Below are positions 19,795-28,415 of a DNA stretch of 38,099 nucleotides, piece by piece. The notes beneath the pieces were generated by a model that was not told where the DNA came from, made no database searches, and was given only the letters and a program-made list of their open reading frames with translations. The position numbers and the translations under genes were made by a program. How positions within the stretch are numbered: the stretch's first letter is position 1; each line of letters opens with the position of its first letter. Source of the DNA: Saprospiraceae bacterium (GTDB taxonomy: Bacteria; Bacteroidota; Bacteroidia; Chitinophagales; Saprospiraceae). Where the stretch lies: the NCBI GenBank assembly GCA_020629315.1, contig JAHDDO010000005.1:1-38099 (forward strand), in the 5' to 3' direction.

Positions 19795-20643
19795 TCAATT
19801 CATAGACTGATTATCCTTGTAAAAATTAAATATATTAACAGTTTGTCTTGCTTCATTTGTATCATGGACACGTAAGATTTGTGCACCATTCAATAAAGCT
19901 ATCATATGAGCGGCTGTTGTGCCATTAAGTGCGTCGTCTGGCTCCATATTTAATAAGCGGTAAATCATAGATTTTCTGCTCAGACCTACTAAAATTGGTA
20001 GATCAAGAATTCTAAATGAACCTAAAGCAGATAATAGTTTAAAATTATGCTCTAATGTCTTACCGAATCCAAAGCCTGGGTCTACAATGATTTGATGGTT
20101 GTGTTGGCTAAGAAGAGATAGCTTTTCTTTAAAAAAATGTAGTATTTCTAATGTCGGTTCTTCGTATTTCGGATTCACTTGCATGGTCTGAGGTGTTCCT
20201 TGAATATGCATTAAGACGTATGCACATTTATACCTTTCCGTGACTTTTATCATAGTAAGATCATCCAAACCAGACACATCATTTATTATATGGACGCCCA
20301 GGTCTAAAACTTTTTCTGCAATGCTTGATCTAGTAGTATCTACTGATACTAAACATTCAGGAAACTGTTTGACAATGGATTGTACGACAAACGATAAACG
20401 CTCCCATTCTTCTTTTACTGATATTTCAGGAGCAAAAGGTTTACTAGATACTGCCCCAATATCTATAATATCAGCCCCATCTCTTAGGTGCTTTTCAACC
20501 TCTTTCAGAAACGCTTTGTCACCTTGCGAAACACTCCCTTTATAAAATGACTCAGGACTAATATTGATAATAGCCATAACCTTTGGTGTGTCAAAATCTA
20601 ATATTGAGCCTTGCAAATTAAATGTGGGCAAAACTGGTCTCAT
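19795..20643 (-). CDS. folP: dihydropteroate synthase
   Basis: Joins 6-hydroxymethyl-7,8-dihydropterin pyrophosphate with p-aminobenzoate to make 7,8-dihydropteroate for folate; it is the sulfonamide target. The 282-residue protein has the TIM-barrel signatures: VMAIINISPESF (loop 1), DIIDIGAVSSKPFAPE (loop 2), VSVDTTRSSIAEKVLDLGVHIINDVSGL, the IVDPGFGFGKT pterin site, LPILVGLSRKSMI and the C-terminal LRVHD. Loop 2 reads SSKPF (66-70) where the common form is STRPG, a departure next to the substrate site. It is the first gene of a folP-tamB unit and is divergent from the M23 endopeptidase gene. Function is not in doubt. Confidence 0.95.
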   Translation of the reverse strand: MRPVLPTFNLQGSILDFDTPKVMAIINISPESFYKGSVSQGDKAFLKEVEKHLRDGADIIDIGAVSSKPFAPEISVKEEWERLSFVVQSIVKQFPECLVSVDTTRSSIAEKVLDLGVHIINDVSGLDDLTMIKVTERYKCAYVLMHIQGTPQTMQVNPKYEEPTLEILHFFKEKLSLLSQHNHQIIVDPGFGFGKTLEHNFKLLSALGSFRILDLPILVGLSRKSMIYRLLNMEPDDALNGTTAAHMIALLNGAQILRVHDTNEARQTVNIFNFYKDNQSMN

Positions 20644-20752
20644 GTTACCTAAAAATTGGGGATTTATACATAATAAAATACAAGTATACGTTAAAGTGAG
20701 TTTTCCGAAGCTTTCTTAAAATGTATTATTATTTTTTTTTGGAGGGATTTTT

Positions 20753-20760
20753 TAATTTTG
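20753..20760 (+). promoter_or_regulatory. candidate -7 promoter element before the M23 gene
   Basis: TAATTTTG matches the Bacteroidota -7 consensus TAnnTTTG exactly and lies 54 bases before the ATG at 20815. No TTG is found at the usual -33 distance. A run of nine T (20732-20740) occupies part of the spacer. Position in a divergent gap supports it; the missing -33 box weakens it. Confidence 0.35.
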
Positions 20761-20814
20761 GTAAATCCGATGAACATAGTCCATAGTAGAGAAATTTAGT
20801 CAACCTGATACACT

Positions 20815-22131
20815 ATGAGTTTAGAGAGCCCGTTACTGCTCCGAAAAGAAAAGAAAGGAATAGAGTTTATAATTATTTTCATTTTCTCTCTTTCTGTATT
20901 ATTCCTCGTGTCTTCCTTTTTAACGTTTACCTCAGAAAAGGAAACAAATACCAAAGAAGAATCAACTATAGATGCTTTTGTTAAAGAGCGTTTGTTTGAT
21001 ATTGATTTAGACAAATTCTACACGTTCAACCATAGCATCCGCAAAAATCAGTTTATGGGTGAGATTCTTAGTCTAAATGAAGTAAGTTTTGCTTTGACGC
21101 TTGACTTAGTAAAAAAGACTAAGGATATCTTCGATGTAAGACATTTTAGAGCGGGTAAGGATTTACTTTTTGTTAGGGAAGGCGAATGTGATGCGCCTAA
21201 GTATATGTATTATGACCTTGGCTCACGGAGTTATTTGAAATATACTTTTTGTGACGACCAAGAAGTGATGGTGGAGAAAAAAGAGCGTCCATTTACGATT
21301 TGTGAGTCAGAGGCTTCTGGTGTCATTCAGTCTTCTTTGTCAGAAGCTCTTGAATCATCCGGATTAGGCTACGAAATTATTTCCAAGATGGAAGATGCAC
21401 TAGCTTCTTCTGTTGACTTTTACCATGTTCAAAAAGGAGATCAATTTAAACTAATATACCAAGAGATTGAAATAGCTGGAAAGGGCTCAACCTATGGTGA
21501 GGTTTTAGCGGCGTATTACAAAAATGTGCAAGGAGAACATTATGCTATTTATTTTGAAAATGATCGCTATGAGGGATTTTATGATCTTGAAGGCAGACCT
21601 ACCAAAGGCGCTTTTTTACGATCACCAGTAAAATTCTCAAGGATCTCTTCAAAGTTCAACAGAAATAGATTTCACCCTATCAAAAAACGAAGAATTCCAC
21701 ATTTAGGAACTGATTATGCGGCATCTATGGGGACACCCATAATGTCTGTAGCGGATGGTGTAGTTACTAAAGTCTCTTACACTAGAAATAATGGAAAATA
21801 TGTGAAAATAAGGCATGATAAGACCTACGAGACACAATACCTCCATATGAGTGGTTTTGCGCCGGGTATTAAGTCTGGCACTAAAGTGAAACAAGGCCAG
21901 ACTATTGGGTATGTTGGGATGACAGGATTAGCAACAGGGCCACATGTCTGTTTTAGATTCTGGAAAAATGGTGTTCAGATAAATCACCTTAGAGAGAATT
22001 TTCCACCAGCGGATCCACTACCATCAACAGATTTACCCGCTTTCAATAAACAGTCGGAATTTTTGATAGAACGATTGAAAAGTGTAGCTCTGCAAACTCT
22101 GACAACGGAAGCCGAAATCGAAACGGAATAA
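20815..22131 (+). CDS. membrane-anchored M23 peptidoglycan endopeptidase with HxC zinc motif
   Basis: A 438-residue protein: an N-terminal transmembrane anchor (about 17-37), a periplasmic region (about 45-270) of the kind that precedes LytM domains in OapA/MepM-like proteins, and a C-terminal M23 (LytM) domain (about 285-395). Zinc ligands H296 and D300 (HLGTD) and the catalytic-type H344 (QYLHMSGF) are present. The usual GPHLHFE motif reads GPHVCF, with H377 kept but the second His replaced by C379. That position is a zinc ligand in LytM, and Cys can bind zinc, so activity is plausible. I believe this variant recurs in Bacteroidota, but cannot verify that here. Role: cleavage of cell-wall cross-links during growth or division. 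Single gene, convergent with the histidine kinase gene 10 bases away. Confidence 0.9.
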   Translation: MSLESPLLLRKEKKGIEFIIIFIFSLSVLFLVSSFLTFTSEKETNTKEESTIDAFVKERLFDIDLDKFYTFNHSIRKNQFMGEILSLNEVSFALTLDLVKKTKDIFDVRHFRAGKDLLFVREGECDAPKYMYYDLGSRSYLKYTFCDDQEVMVEKKERPFTICESEASGVIQSSLSEALESSGLGYEIISKMEDALASSVDFYHVQKGDQFKLIYQEIEIAGKGSTYGEVLAAYYKNVQGEHYAIYFENDRYEGFYDLEGRPTKGAFLRSPVKFSRISSKFNRNRFHPIKKRRIPHLGTDYAASMGTPIMSVADGVVTKVSYTRNNGKYVKIRHDKTYETQYLHMSGFAPGIKSGTKVKQGQTIGYVGMTGLATGPHVCFRFWKNGVQINHLRENFPPADPLPSTDLPAFNKQSEFLIERLKSVALQTLTTEAEIETE

Positions 22132-22141
22132 TTAAATGATA

Positions 22142-23197
22142 TTATTGGGCTTTGTTCAATGTAAAGCCGAAGGTCGACCCGACATTTATGGTGCTGCGTA
22201 CATTAATGGTTTGACCATGAGCCTCAATAATATGTTTGACAATTGACAAACCCAATCCACTACCCCCTTGCTTTCTAGATCTTCCTTTGTCCACTCTATA
22301 GAATCTATCAAAGAGATGCTTAATGTGATTTTCTCCAATGCCAATGCCATTGTCTGACACCTCAATAAGTATTTGATCAGAAATATCAAAAAAGCCCACT
22401 TCAGTCAAACCTCCTGATTTACCATATTTTATAGAGTTTACCATTAAGTTTATAAGAACCTGTCTGATGGCTTCCTTATCGCCAAATACCTTAATACTGC
22501 CAGTAGCTTTATCTTTCCATCCCAATGTAATGTCTGATTCTGCAGCAAGATTTTGAAGATCCATATAAATTTCATTAATCAGTTCCTTAATATCAAAACT
22601 GACCATATTAAATATAGGTTGCCCAGATTCTAATTTGTTAATTAGCTCTAAATCTTCAACAATTGTTTGAAGTCTTGTGGCATTATCGGCGGCTTTTCGC
22701 AGAAAACGCAAGGATACACTCGGATCATCCATGCCTCCATCCAAAAGTGTGTGTAGATATCCTTGAATGGAAAAAATCGGTGTTTTCAACTCATGAGAAA
22801 TATTACCCACAAAGTTCTTTCTATACGTTTCCAGTGCTTTTAAAGTTGAAATTTCTTTTTGAGCACTTTCAGCCCAATGAACTACCTCATCATTTATATC
22901 TGAAAAAGATTGGTTCTTTTCAGTCTTTAGCCTTGCTTCCTTAGCTTGTGGGGATAACTTCGAATCTCGAATGATCTTATAAATCGGTTTGATTCGATGA
23001 AGTATCATCCGCTCCATAAATACTTTCAACAAAAAATAACATAAACCAAACGATAGTAATAAGAACAGGCAACCTTGGACAAACGTAATCGGAAATTCAA
23101 AGAAAATGATTAGGCAAATAATTAAAAGGGTTAGGGCTACCGATATAATGATAGCTAGAATAAATGAGAAGTTCTTTATGGAAATTTTTGACAACAT
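22142..23197 (-). CDS. two-component sensor histidine kinase (PhoR-like)
   Basis: A 351-residue membrane kinase. Two transmembrane helices (about 11-33 and 38-60) are separated by only a few residues, so there is almost no periplasmic sensing domain. A linker follows, then the HisKA domain with H135 in NISHELKTP as phosphorylation site, then HATPase with N box (NLMVNSIKYG), G1 (VSDNGIGI), F box (LFDRFYRVD) and G2 (GGSGLGLSIVK). It probably senses membrane state or partner proteins. The start overlaps the stop of the response regulator gene (TAATG at 23197), so the two are translated together. Layout resembles PhoR/PhoB-type pairs common in Bacteroidota; the signal is unknown. Confidence 0.94.
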   Translation of the reverse strand: MLSKISIKNFSFILAIIISVALTLLIICLIIFFEFPITFVQGCLFLLLSFGLCYFLLKVFMERMILHRIKPIYKIIRDSKLSPQAKEARLKTEKNQSFSDINDEVVHWAESAQKEISTLKALETYRKNFVGNISHELKTPIFSIQGYLHTLLDGGMDDPSVSLRFLRKAADNATRLQTIVEDLELINKLESGQPIFNMVSFDIKELINEIYMDLQNLAAESDITLGWKDKATGSIKVFGDKEAIRQVLINLMVNSIKYGKSGGLTEVGFFDISDQILIEVSDNGIGIGENHIKHLFDRFYRVDKGRSRKQGGSGLGLSIVKHIIEAHGQTINVRSTINVGSTFGFTLNKAQ

Positions 23198-23883
23198 TAA
23201 ATATCAAATTTATAGCCAACTCCTTTTATGGTCTGAATGTATGAACTGCCTATTTTTTCTCTTAATTTACGAATATGTACATCAATCGTTCTATCACCTA
23301 CTATTACTTCAGAACCCCACACTTTCTTTAATATCTCCTCCCGCTTATAAACTTTTCCTGGCTTTGTGACCAGTAATGAAAGTAATTCAAACTCTTTTTT
23401 GGCTAATGTTATTGATTTGTCTTCTTTTGTTACGCTGTATTGATCAAAGTCAATAGTTAACTCTCCAAAGGTCAAACGTTTACTCTCATTTTGCTGAGAT
23501 AGAACTGGGTGTCTTCGAAGTATAGCTTTAACTCTACTTTTAAAAACACTGGGCTTTATGGGTTTTGTAATAAAGTCATCACCTCCTGCTTCTAATGCTG
23601 AAACATGCGTAAACGATTCAGATCTTGCCGTTAAAAAGGCAATCAGAATGTCTTTATAGTCTTGATTTTGTCTGATTTGTTCACACACTTCTATACCGTT
23701 CAACCCTGGCATCATAATGTCCAGTACTACTAAATGAGGTTTGAATTCGTTTATTTTTTTTAAAGCTTCTTCCCCTTGAGTTGCTGTTTCAATGAGATAC
23801 CCCTCTTTTACTAAATTATATTCTAGGAACTCTAGAATATCTTCTTCATCATCAACCAACATTATTTTTATATCTGTGGGCAT
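23197..23883 (-). CDS. OmpR/PhoB-family response regulator
   Basis: A 228-residue regulator. The receiver domain (about 5-120) has acidic D11/D12, the phosphoacceptor D55 (VLDIMMPG) and the conserved K in TKPIKP. The winged-helix DNA-binding domain (about 130-228) includes LAKKEFELLSLLVTKPGKVYKREEIL and the recognition region VIVGDRTIDVHIRKLREKIG, ending IQTIKGVGYKF. It is the first gene of the pair, with the kinase gene overlapping its stop by one base. Targets cannot be read from the sequence. A PhoB-type role is possible, but no phosphate genes are nearby. Confidence 0.95.
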   Translation of the reverse strand: MPTDIKIMLVDDEEDILEFLEYNLVKEGYLIETATQGEEALKKINEFKPHLVVLDIMMPGLNGIEVCEQIRQNQDYKDILIAFLTARSESFTHVSALEAGGDDFITKPIKPSVFKSRVKAILRRHPVLSQQNESKRLTFGELTIDFDQYSVTKEDKSITLAKKEFELLSLLVTKPGKVYKREEILKKVWGSEVIVGDRTIDVHIRKLREKIGSSYIQTIKGVGYKFDI

Positions 23884-23962
23884 GTATGCAATTTCTTTGT
23901 GAAAAAATAGAATGACTTCTGATCATCCGCAAGTTTCTAAATTAAATTATTGTTAAGTCGTA

Positions 23963-24310
23963 CTATCTGGTCTTGCTTCCTTTTAGATTCTTTTCTTTTT
24001 CTTTTAGTAATTCAAAGCTCTGATCAAGTAATAATTTATAGGCATCAGGATTTTGTTGTATTACTTCCAAATGTTGAGAAAAACTATCTAAAGAGATGTT
24101 ATGAATTTGTTCTATTTGTTCTGTGTAAATGCTGTCAATGCTGTCTTTGTGGGCCGTTCCCACCTTTCTCAATAATTGGTTTTTAATAGCAATATCAGCC
24201 ATTATGGCCGCAAAAGATTCTTCATTGACCGTAACGTGTTGAGACTCTTTGCATGCATTAAATAAAACTATCCATATAGTAAGTAAGGACAAGAGGTATA
24301 TTCGATTCAT
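23963..24310 (-). CDS. DUF4296 lipoprotein
   Basis: A 115-residue protein with a lipoprotein signal ending in LFNAC (Cys at residue 20), followed by an all-helical domain with the DUF4296 pattern: FAAIMADIAIKNQLL, then KDSIDSIYTEQIEQIHNISLDSFSQHL, then a short tail. This family is nearly confined to Bacteroidota and has no established function. It overlaps the SixA-like phosphatase gene by four bases (ATGA at 24307-24310), so it is translated with it. The mature protein is probably anchored to the inner or outer membrane facing the periplasm. Confidence 0.85.
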   Translation of the reverse strand: MNRIYLLSLLTIWIVLFNACKESQHVTVNEESFAAIMADIAIKNQLLRKVGTAHKDSIDSIYTEQIEQIHNISLDSFSQHLEVIQQNPDAYKLLLDQSFELLKEKEKNLKGSKTR

Positions 24311-24792
24311 GGTTTTAGTATCGTTAATTTATAATCATCATGAACAGAAAAGGAATCCCATCTATTATTAATTTCAATTATTACAGACTCTCCACATCGT
24401 AAATGTGTAATTTTTTCATTGGATCTATCTAATTGGTACGTTAGCTCAGTTATGGCAGGATTATGCAAAGTGAAAAGAACACAAGTATGGTTTTCTGATA
24501 ATAATTTCACACTTTCTACAATGTCATCATAGTAACAATCGTATAAACGCTCTTCGATTGTAATATCTGTATTACATGAAAGCATGGATTTTATGTATAC
24601 GGCTGTTTCTTTAGTTCGTAAAGAAGGGCTTGAAACAATACAATCAGGAACTAGGGATAGATGTTTTAGCTGCAATCCGATAGATTGAGCTTGATGAATT
24701 CCTTTTGCTCTAATAGGTCGATTCAGATCTTCGGTTACATGATCCCTTTCTCGTGCTTTGGCATGCCTAGTTAACACTAATTTTTTAGTCAC
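24307..24792 (-). CDS. SixA-like histidine phosphatase
   Basis: A 161-residue member of the histidine phosphatase superfamily in its short SixA-like form. The catalytic RHAKARERD motif is near the start (R9, H10), followed by LNRPIRAKGIHQAQSIGLQLK, VSSPSLRTKETA (second Arg region) and the later LFTLHNPAITELTYQL His region. E. coli SixA removes phosphate from phosphohistidine on phosphotransfer proteins; the target here is unknown, although a kinase/regulator pair lies just downstream on the same strand. The gene is divergent from the SWIM gene with 94 bases between, and its stop overlaps the start of the DUF4296 gene. Confidence 0.88.
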   Translation of the reverse strand: MTKKLVLTRHAKARERDHVTEDLNRPIRAKGIHQAQSIGLQLKHLSLVPDCIVSSPSLRTKETAVYIKSMLSCNTDITIEERLYDCYYDDIVESVKLLSENHTCVLFTLHNPAITELTYQLDRSNEKITHLRCGESVIIEINNRWDSFSVHDDYKLTILKP

Positions 24793-24886
24793 AATTCATC
24801 CGTTTAATTTCGAATATAGAACTATCTTTAGAGATTATTGATAAACAGTCGACTTGCAAAGCAAAAAACGACTTTAATATCTATAC

Positions 24887-26512
24887 ATGCTGTCTTACCT
24901 AAACAAACTTGAGCAAAATCTAAGCGAACCCGAATATCTTGCAGGGGAAGGTTTGTTAGATAGCATAGTATCCTCAAGAGTAGAAAAGAAAAGAGGAAGC
25001 AATTTTAGAGTATTTTTAGAAGAAGGAGATCAAAACATTGAGGTTGCCATTAAATTTATAGATTCAAAAAACTATAGCGGTAGTTGTAATTGTAAAAACA
25101 AGAAAGATGCTTGCGAGCACATTTACGCTTCACTCTTCTTAATTAGAAGAAAATTAAGTGAGCCAGTTAAACAATCATCAAAACCTAAAAGTCGAAGTAG
25201 AAAAACGGAGTTCCAACGAATATTAGAAGCTGTAAAGCAAGAAGATCTCATTAATTTTATAAAATCATACAGTCGTAAAAATCAGCATTTCAAATTAGAG
25301 CTAGAAGCTCATTTTTCTTCAAAGGTTGATTTTGAAAACAATGAAAGCAAATATAAAAGTGTCCTTGACAGAGTGGTAAAACCAAAGAGTAATGTCCACC
25401 CTAAATTAGTATCATCTTCTATTTACACTTTCAAAAAAATCCTCAATGATTATTGGGCTCAAGCCAATGATATGTTTAGTTTGGATAGATTCGATGAAGT
25501 CTTTTACGCCACTCGATATTCATTAGAAAAGCTATTCTATTGCAAATTCGTTTATGAGATACAACAGGATTTTATAGAAGAATACATTTCAAACTTTTTA
25601 GATCTCTTGCGATCCTTATTATCTAAGGATTTGGCTCCTGAATTTAGAGACAAAGTGCAAGCAGATATTATTCAATTTTGTCAATATTCGTTTTGTATCC
25701 CTCTTCATGCTAATAATGTACATGCGATGGTTTTTGAATCCATACCATTAACAGCGTTACAGATGAATGAAATATTAGAAGACATTGATAAAAAGATCAA
25801 TGACTCCAATGACCATCGAGCGAATACAATAATGGGACAAGTTTTAGTTTCTCCTCTGGACAATGATGCAAAGTATAATTGGATAAAGGAAAAGTATACT
25901 CTTTCAAGAGTGATAAAATCTATCAGCATATTATCGCAAGCTAATATTGATCATTATGAAACCCTGTTAAAAAGGTATAATGATGAATTTCCTGAGATCC
26001 AAGAAGTTTCTTATTTACTAATTCGGGATTCCATACGGAATGAAAAGTATGCGCAAGCATTAGAAACATTAATACACATGTGTGAAAAAGGACAAGATAT
26101 TTCTCGTTCTATTGCTTTTTTCCAGTTGGTGCCGGTAGATTTATATTTGGAATATCGAGATGTCTTAATAGAGAAAATAAAGAATTACCCAGCATATCAA
26201 AAAATAAAATTGTTCCATAATTTCCGAGATGACGAATCTATTTTCAAAACAATTACTGAGGAAAATGATGCCCAGTTAATGATGGCTCATGATATGGAAT
26301 TACTTGAAGATTTTGAATCTGAAATTAAATCATTCTATATCTCTTGGACACAAGGATACCTTAAAGAGCACATAGGTTCCAAGAGTAAAGAGAGAATTCA
26401 AGAGATTTTGACACATTTAAAATCTATTGGGGCTAAAGATATTGCTAATGAAGTTAAGGGTTCAATAGATTCTAATTTCAATCATCGAAAGAATATCTTA
26501 TTAATTAAATAG
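24887..26512 (+). CDS. SWIM zinc-finger protein with helical C-terminus
   Basis: A 541-residue cytoplasmic protein. Near the N-terminus is a SWIM-type zinc finger, CNC-x6-CEH (C67, C69, C76, H78), inside the pattern SGSCNCKNKKDACEH. A basic linker (about 92-110, Lys/Ser/Arg-rich) and a long all-helical region (about 110-541) follow, with TPR-like or HEAT-like character and no enzyme motif that I can see. SWIM domains bind DNA or protein, and in bacteria are often fused to or beside SNF2 helicases; no helicase is present here. It is the first gene of the plus-strand run, with only 7 bases before the GH13 gene. Function is unknown. Confidence 0.8.
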   Translation: MLSYLNKLEQNLSEPEYLAGEGLLDSIVSSRVEKKRGSNFRVFLEEGDQNIEVAIKFIDSKNYSGSCNCKNKKDACEHIYASLFLIRRKLSEPVKQSSKPKSRSRKTEFQRILEAVKQEDLINFIKSYSRKNQHFKLELEAHFSSKVDFENNESKYKSVLDRVVKPKSNVHPKLVSSSIYTFKKILNDYWAQANDMFSLDRFDEVFYATRYSLEKLFYCKFVYEIQQDFIEEYISNFLDLLRSLLSKDLAPEFRDKVQADIIQFCQYSFCIPLHANNVHAMVFESIPLTALQMNEILEDIDKKINDSNDHRANTIMGQVLVSPLDNDAKYNWIKEKYTLSRVIKSISILSQANIDHYETLLKRYNDEFPEIQEVSYLLIRDSIRNEKYAQALETLIHMCEKGQDISRSIAFFQLVPVDLYLEYRDVLIEKIKNYPAYQKIKLFHNFRDDESIFKTITEENDAQLMMAHDMELLEDFESEIKSFYISWTQGYLKEHIGSKSKERIQEILTHLKSIGAKDIANEVKGSIDSNFNHRKNILLIK

Positions 26513-26519
26513 AGCATTA

Positions 26520-27941
26520 ATGACGCGTATCTTCTTTTTATCGTTTGCTGTAGTTAGCTTACTATTTTCTGTTTCTTGCAAGCAAGACAAGGCGCAGACA
26601 AGTTCTTCTGGTCAAAACGAAGCACCAGTAATGTTAACCCCTCCAGTTCACAAAAAAAATGGCATTTTCTTCGATTGGCTAAAGAATGCGAATGTCTATG
26701 AAGTTAATGTTCGTCAATTCACAGATGAAGGAACCTTTAGTGCTTTGTTACCACATTTGCCTCGTTTAAAAAAAATGGGTGTTGATGTCTTATGGCTAAT
26801 GCCAATTTACCCGATTAGCAAAACGAAAAGAAAAGGAGACTTAGGCAGTTACTATGCCGTTTCAGATTATAAAGATGTAAATCCGGAATTTGGGAATAAA
26901 GCTCAATTCAGGCAACTAGTAGACTCCATCCATAGTTTGCGTATGAAAGTTATTTTAGATTTTGTTCCTAATCATACAGGTTGGGATCATGTTTGGATTA
27001 AGGAACATCCTGAATGGTTTACTCAAGATGGTAATGGAAATATTATAGATCCAATAGATCCTAATACTGGAGAAAGTTGGGGATGGACAGATGTAGCTGA
27101 TCTCAATTTTGATAATCAAGAAATGCGTAAAGAAATGATTTCTGCTTTAGAGTTTTGGGTAGATACGTATGAGGTAGATGGATATAGAATGGATGTTGCG
27201 CATAATGTTCCAGATGATTTTTGGGATCAAGTTTCTAAAGCTCTTTTTGCCAAAAAGAAAGATATTTTCATGCTAGCTGAGTCCGAAGTAAGCACCCATA
27301 GAAATAATGATAACTTTCACGTTACTTATGGCTGGAGCTTTCATCACTTACTAAATGAAATAGCGAAAGGAGAGAAAACAGCTGCTGATATAGCGAAATG
27401 GTATAAAGAAGATAGAGAAAAGTTTAGCAAAGGATGGCATATGCATTTTACATCTAATCATGATGAGAATTCGTGGAATGGGACTGTGTTTGAAAGATAT
27501 GGCGACGCTGATAAATGCATGACTGCCTTGACTTTTACTTTTGATGGAATGCCTCTGATATACGGGGGACAGGAAGAGCCTTTGAAAAAACGATTAGAAT
27601 TTTTTGAGAAAGACCCTATTCCATTTGGCAATTATGAGTATGAAGAATTTTATCGTCGATTATTGCAAGTTAAGCATATGAATAGAGCTTTATGGAATGG
27701 CTCTTATGGTGTAGAACCCAATATTATTGTTGCTGATGATAAACTCTTAGTATTTGAAAAAAAGAATGGTGAAGATGAAGTGATATGTATGTTTAATCTT
27801 TCGAATGAGCCTGTCAAATACACGCTGCATAGAGATGCACCCATGTTTGAAAATATAACTGCAGCTAGGCGGTTTGAAGGGGGGGAAGGGATGAGTGTTT
27901 ACTTAGACTCTTGGGATTATAAGATCCTATCCAATCGATAG
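26520..27941 (+). CDS. GH13 alpha-amylase-family lipoprotein
   Basis: A 473-residue glycoside hydrolase with a lipoprotein signal (SVSC, Cys at residue 20), so likely on the periplasmic or outer surface. The GH13 regions are intact: region I DFVPNH (147-152), region II GYRMDVAHN with nucleophile D225, region III MLAESE with acid/base E254, region IV FTSNHDE with D315. A short C-terminal beta domain closes it. The family acts on alpha-glucans such as starch, glycogen or maltodextrin; exact specificity cannot be read. A run of seven G (27879-27885) lies 57 bases before the stop. There is no SusC/SusD pair or other glycan gene nearby. The gene stands 7 bases after the SWIM gene and 3 before rlmH. 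Confidence 0.93.
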   Translation: MTRIFFLSFAVVSLLFSVSCKQDKAQTSSSGQNEAPVMLTPPVHKKNGIFFDWLKNANVYEVNVRQFTDEGTFSALLPHLPRLKKMGVDVLWLMPIYPISKTKRKGDLGSYYAVSDYKDVNPEFGNKAQFRQLVDSIHSLRMKVILDFVPNHTGWDHVWIKEHPEWFTQDGNGNIIDPIDPNTGESWGWTDVADLNFDNQEMRKEMISALEFWVDTYEVDGYRMDVAHNVPDDFWDQVSKALFAKKKDIFMLAESEVSTHRNNDNFHVTYGWSFHHLLNEIAKGEKTAADIAKWYKEDREKFSKGWHMHFTSNHDENSWNGTVFERYGDADKCMTALTFTFDGMPLIYGGQEEPLKKRLEFFEKDPIPFGNYEYEEFYRRLLQVKHMNRALWNGSYGVEPNIIVADDKLLVFEKKNGEDEVICMFNLSNEPVKYTLHRDAPMFENITAARRFEGGEGMSVYLDSWDYKILSNR

Positions 27942-27944
27942 ATT

Positions 27945-28409
27945 TTGAAAATCCATCTTTGGAGTATAGGCAAAACTAGCTTCTCTTTTGTAAAAGGAGG
28001 CGTCGATACTTTCGCTAAAAGAGTAAATCACTATTATACTTTTGAGTATCAGGAGTTTCCTTCTTTTAAAGAAAAAGACGTCAATAGGCTGAAGCAAAAG
28101 GAAGCTGAATTTTTAATAAATAAAATACCTGACTCCTCATATGTGATTTTATTGGATGAAAATGGACTGAGTTATGATAGCGTAACTTTTTCCAAGCAAA
28201 TGGAACAATGGCTAAACCAGTCTAAAAAAAACATAATTTTCATTGTAGGTGGGGCATATGGATTTCATGATGCTATTAAAGCCAAGGCTAATAAAAAAAT
28301 ATCTTTATCCAAAATGACATTTTCTCATCAGCTCATCCGCTTAGTGTTTATGGAACAACTATACAGGTGTTGCACTATTCTGAGAGGAGAGAAATACCAT
28401 AACCCTTAG
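27945..28409 (+). CDS. rlmH: 23S rRNA (pseudouridine1915-N3)-methyltransferase RlmH
   Basis: A 154-residue SPOUT methyltransferase that methylates pseudouridine 1915 in helix 69 of 23S rRNA using S-adenosylmethionine. Typical features: start MKIHLWSIGK, middle YVILLDENGLSYDSVTFSKQM, the SAM-binding knot FIVGGAYGF, and the end SKMTFSHQLIRLVFMEQLYRCCTILRGEKYHN. The start codon is TTG, three bases after the stop of the GH13 gene; the family N-terminus begins exactly there. Six bases separate it from the rhomboid gene. Length is normal. Confidence 0.96.
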   Translation: MKIHLWSIGKTSFSFVKGGVDTFAKRVNHYYTFEYQEFPSFKEKDVNRLKQKEAEFLINKIPDSSYVILLDENGLSYDSVTFSKQMEQWLNQSKKNIIFIVGGAYGFHDAIKAKANKKISLSKMTFSHQLIRLVFMEQLYRCCTILRGEKYHNP

Positions 28410-28415
28410 TCGTAT

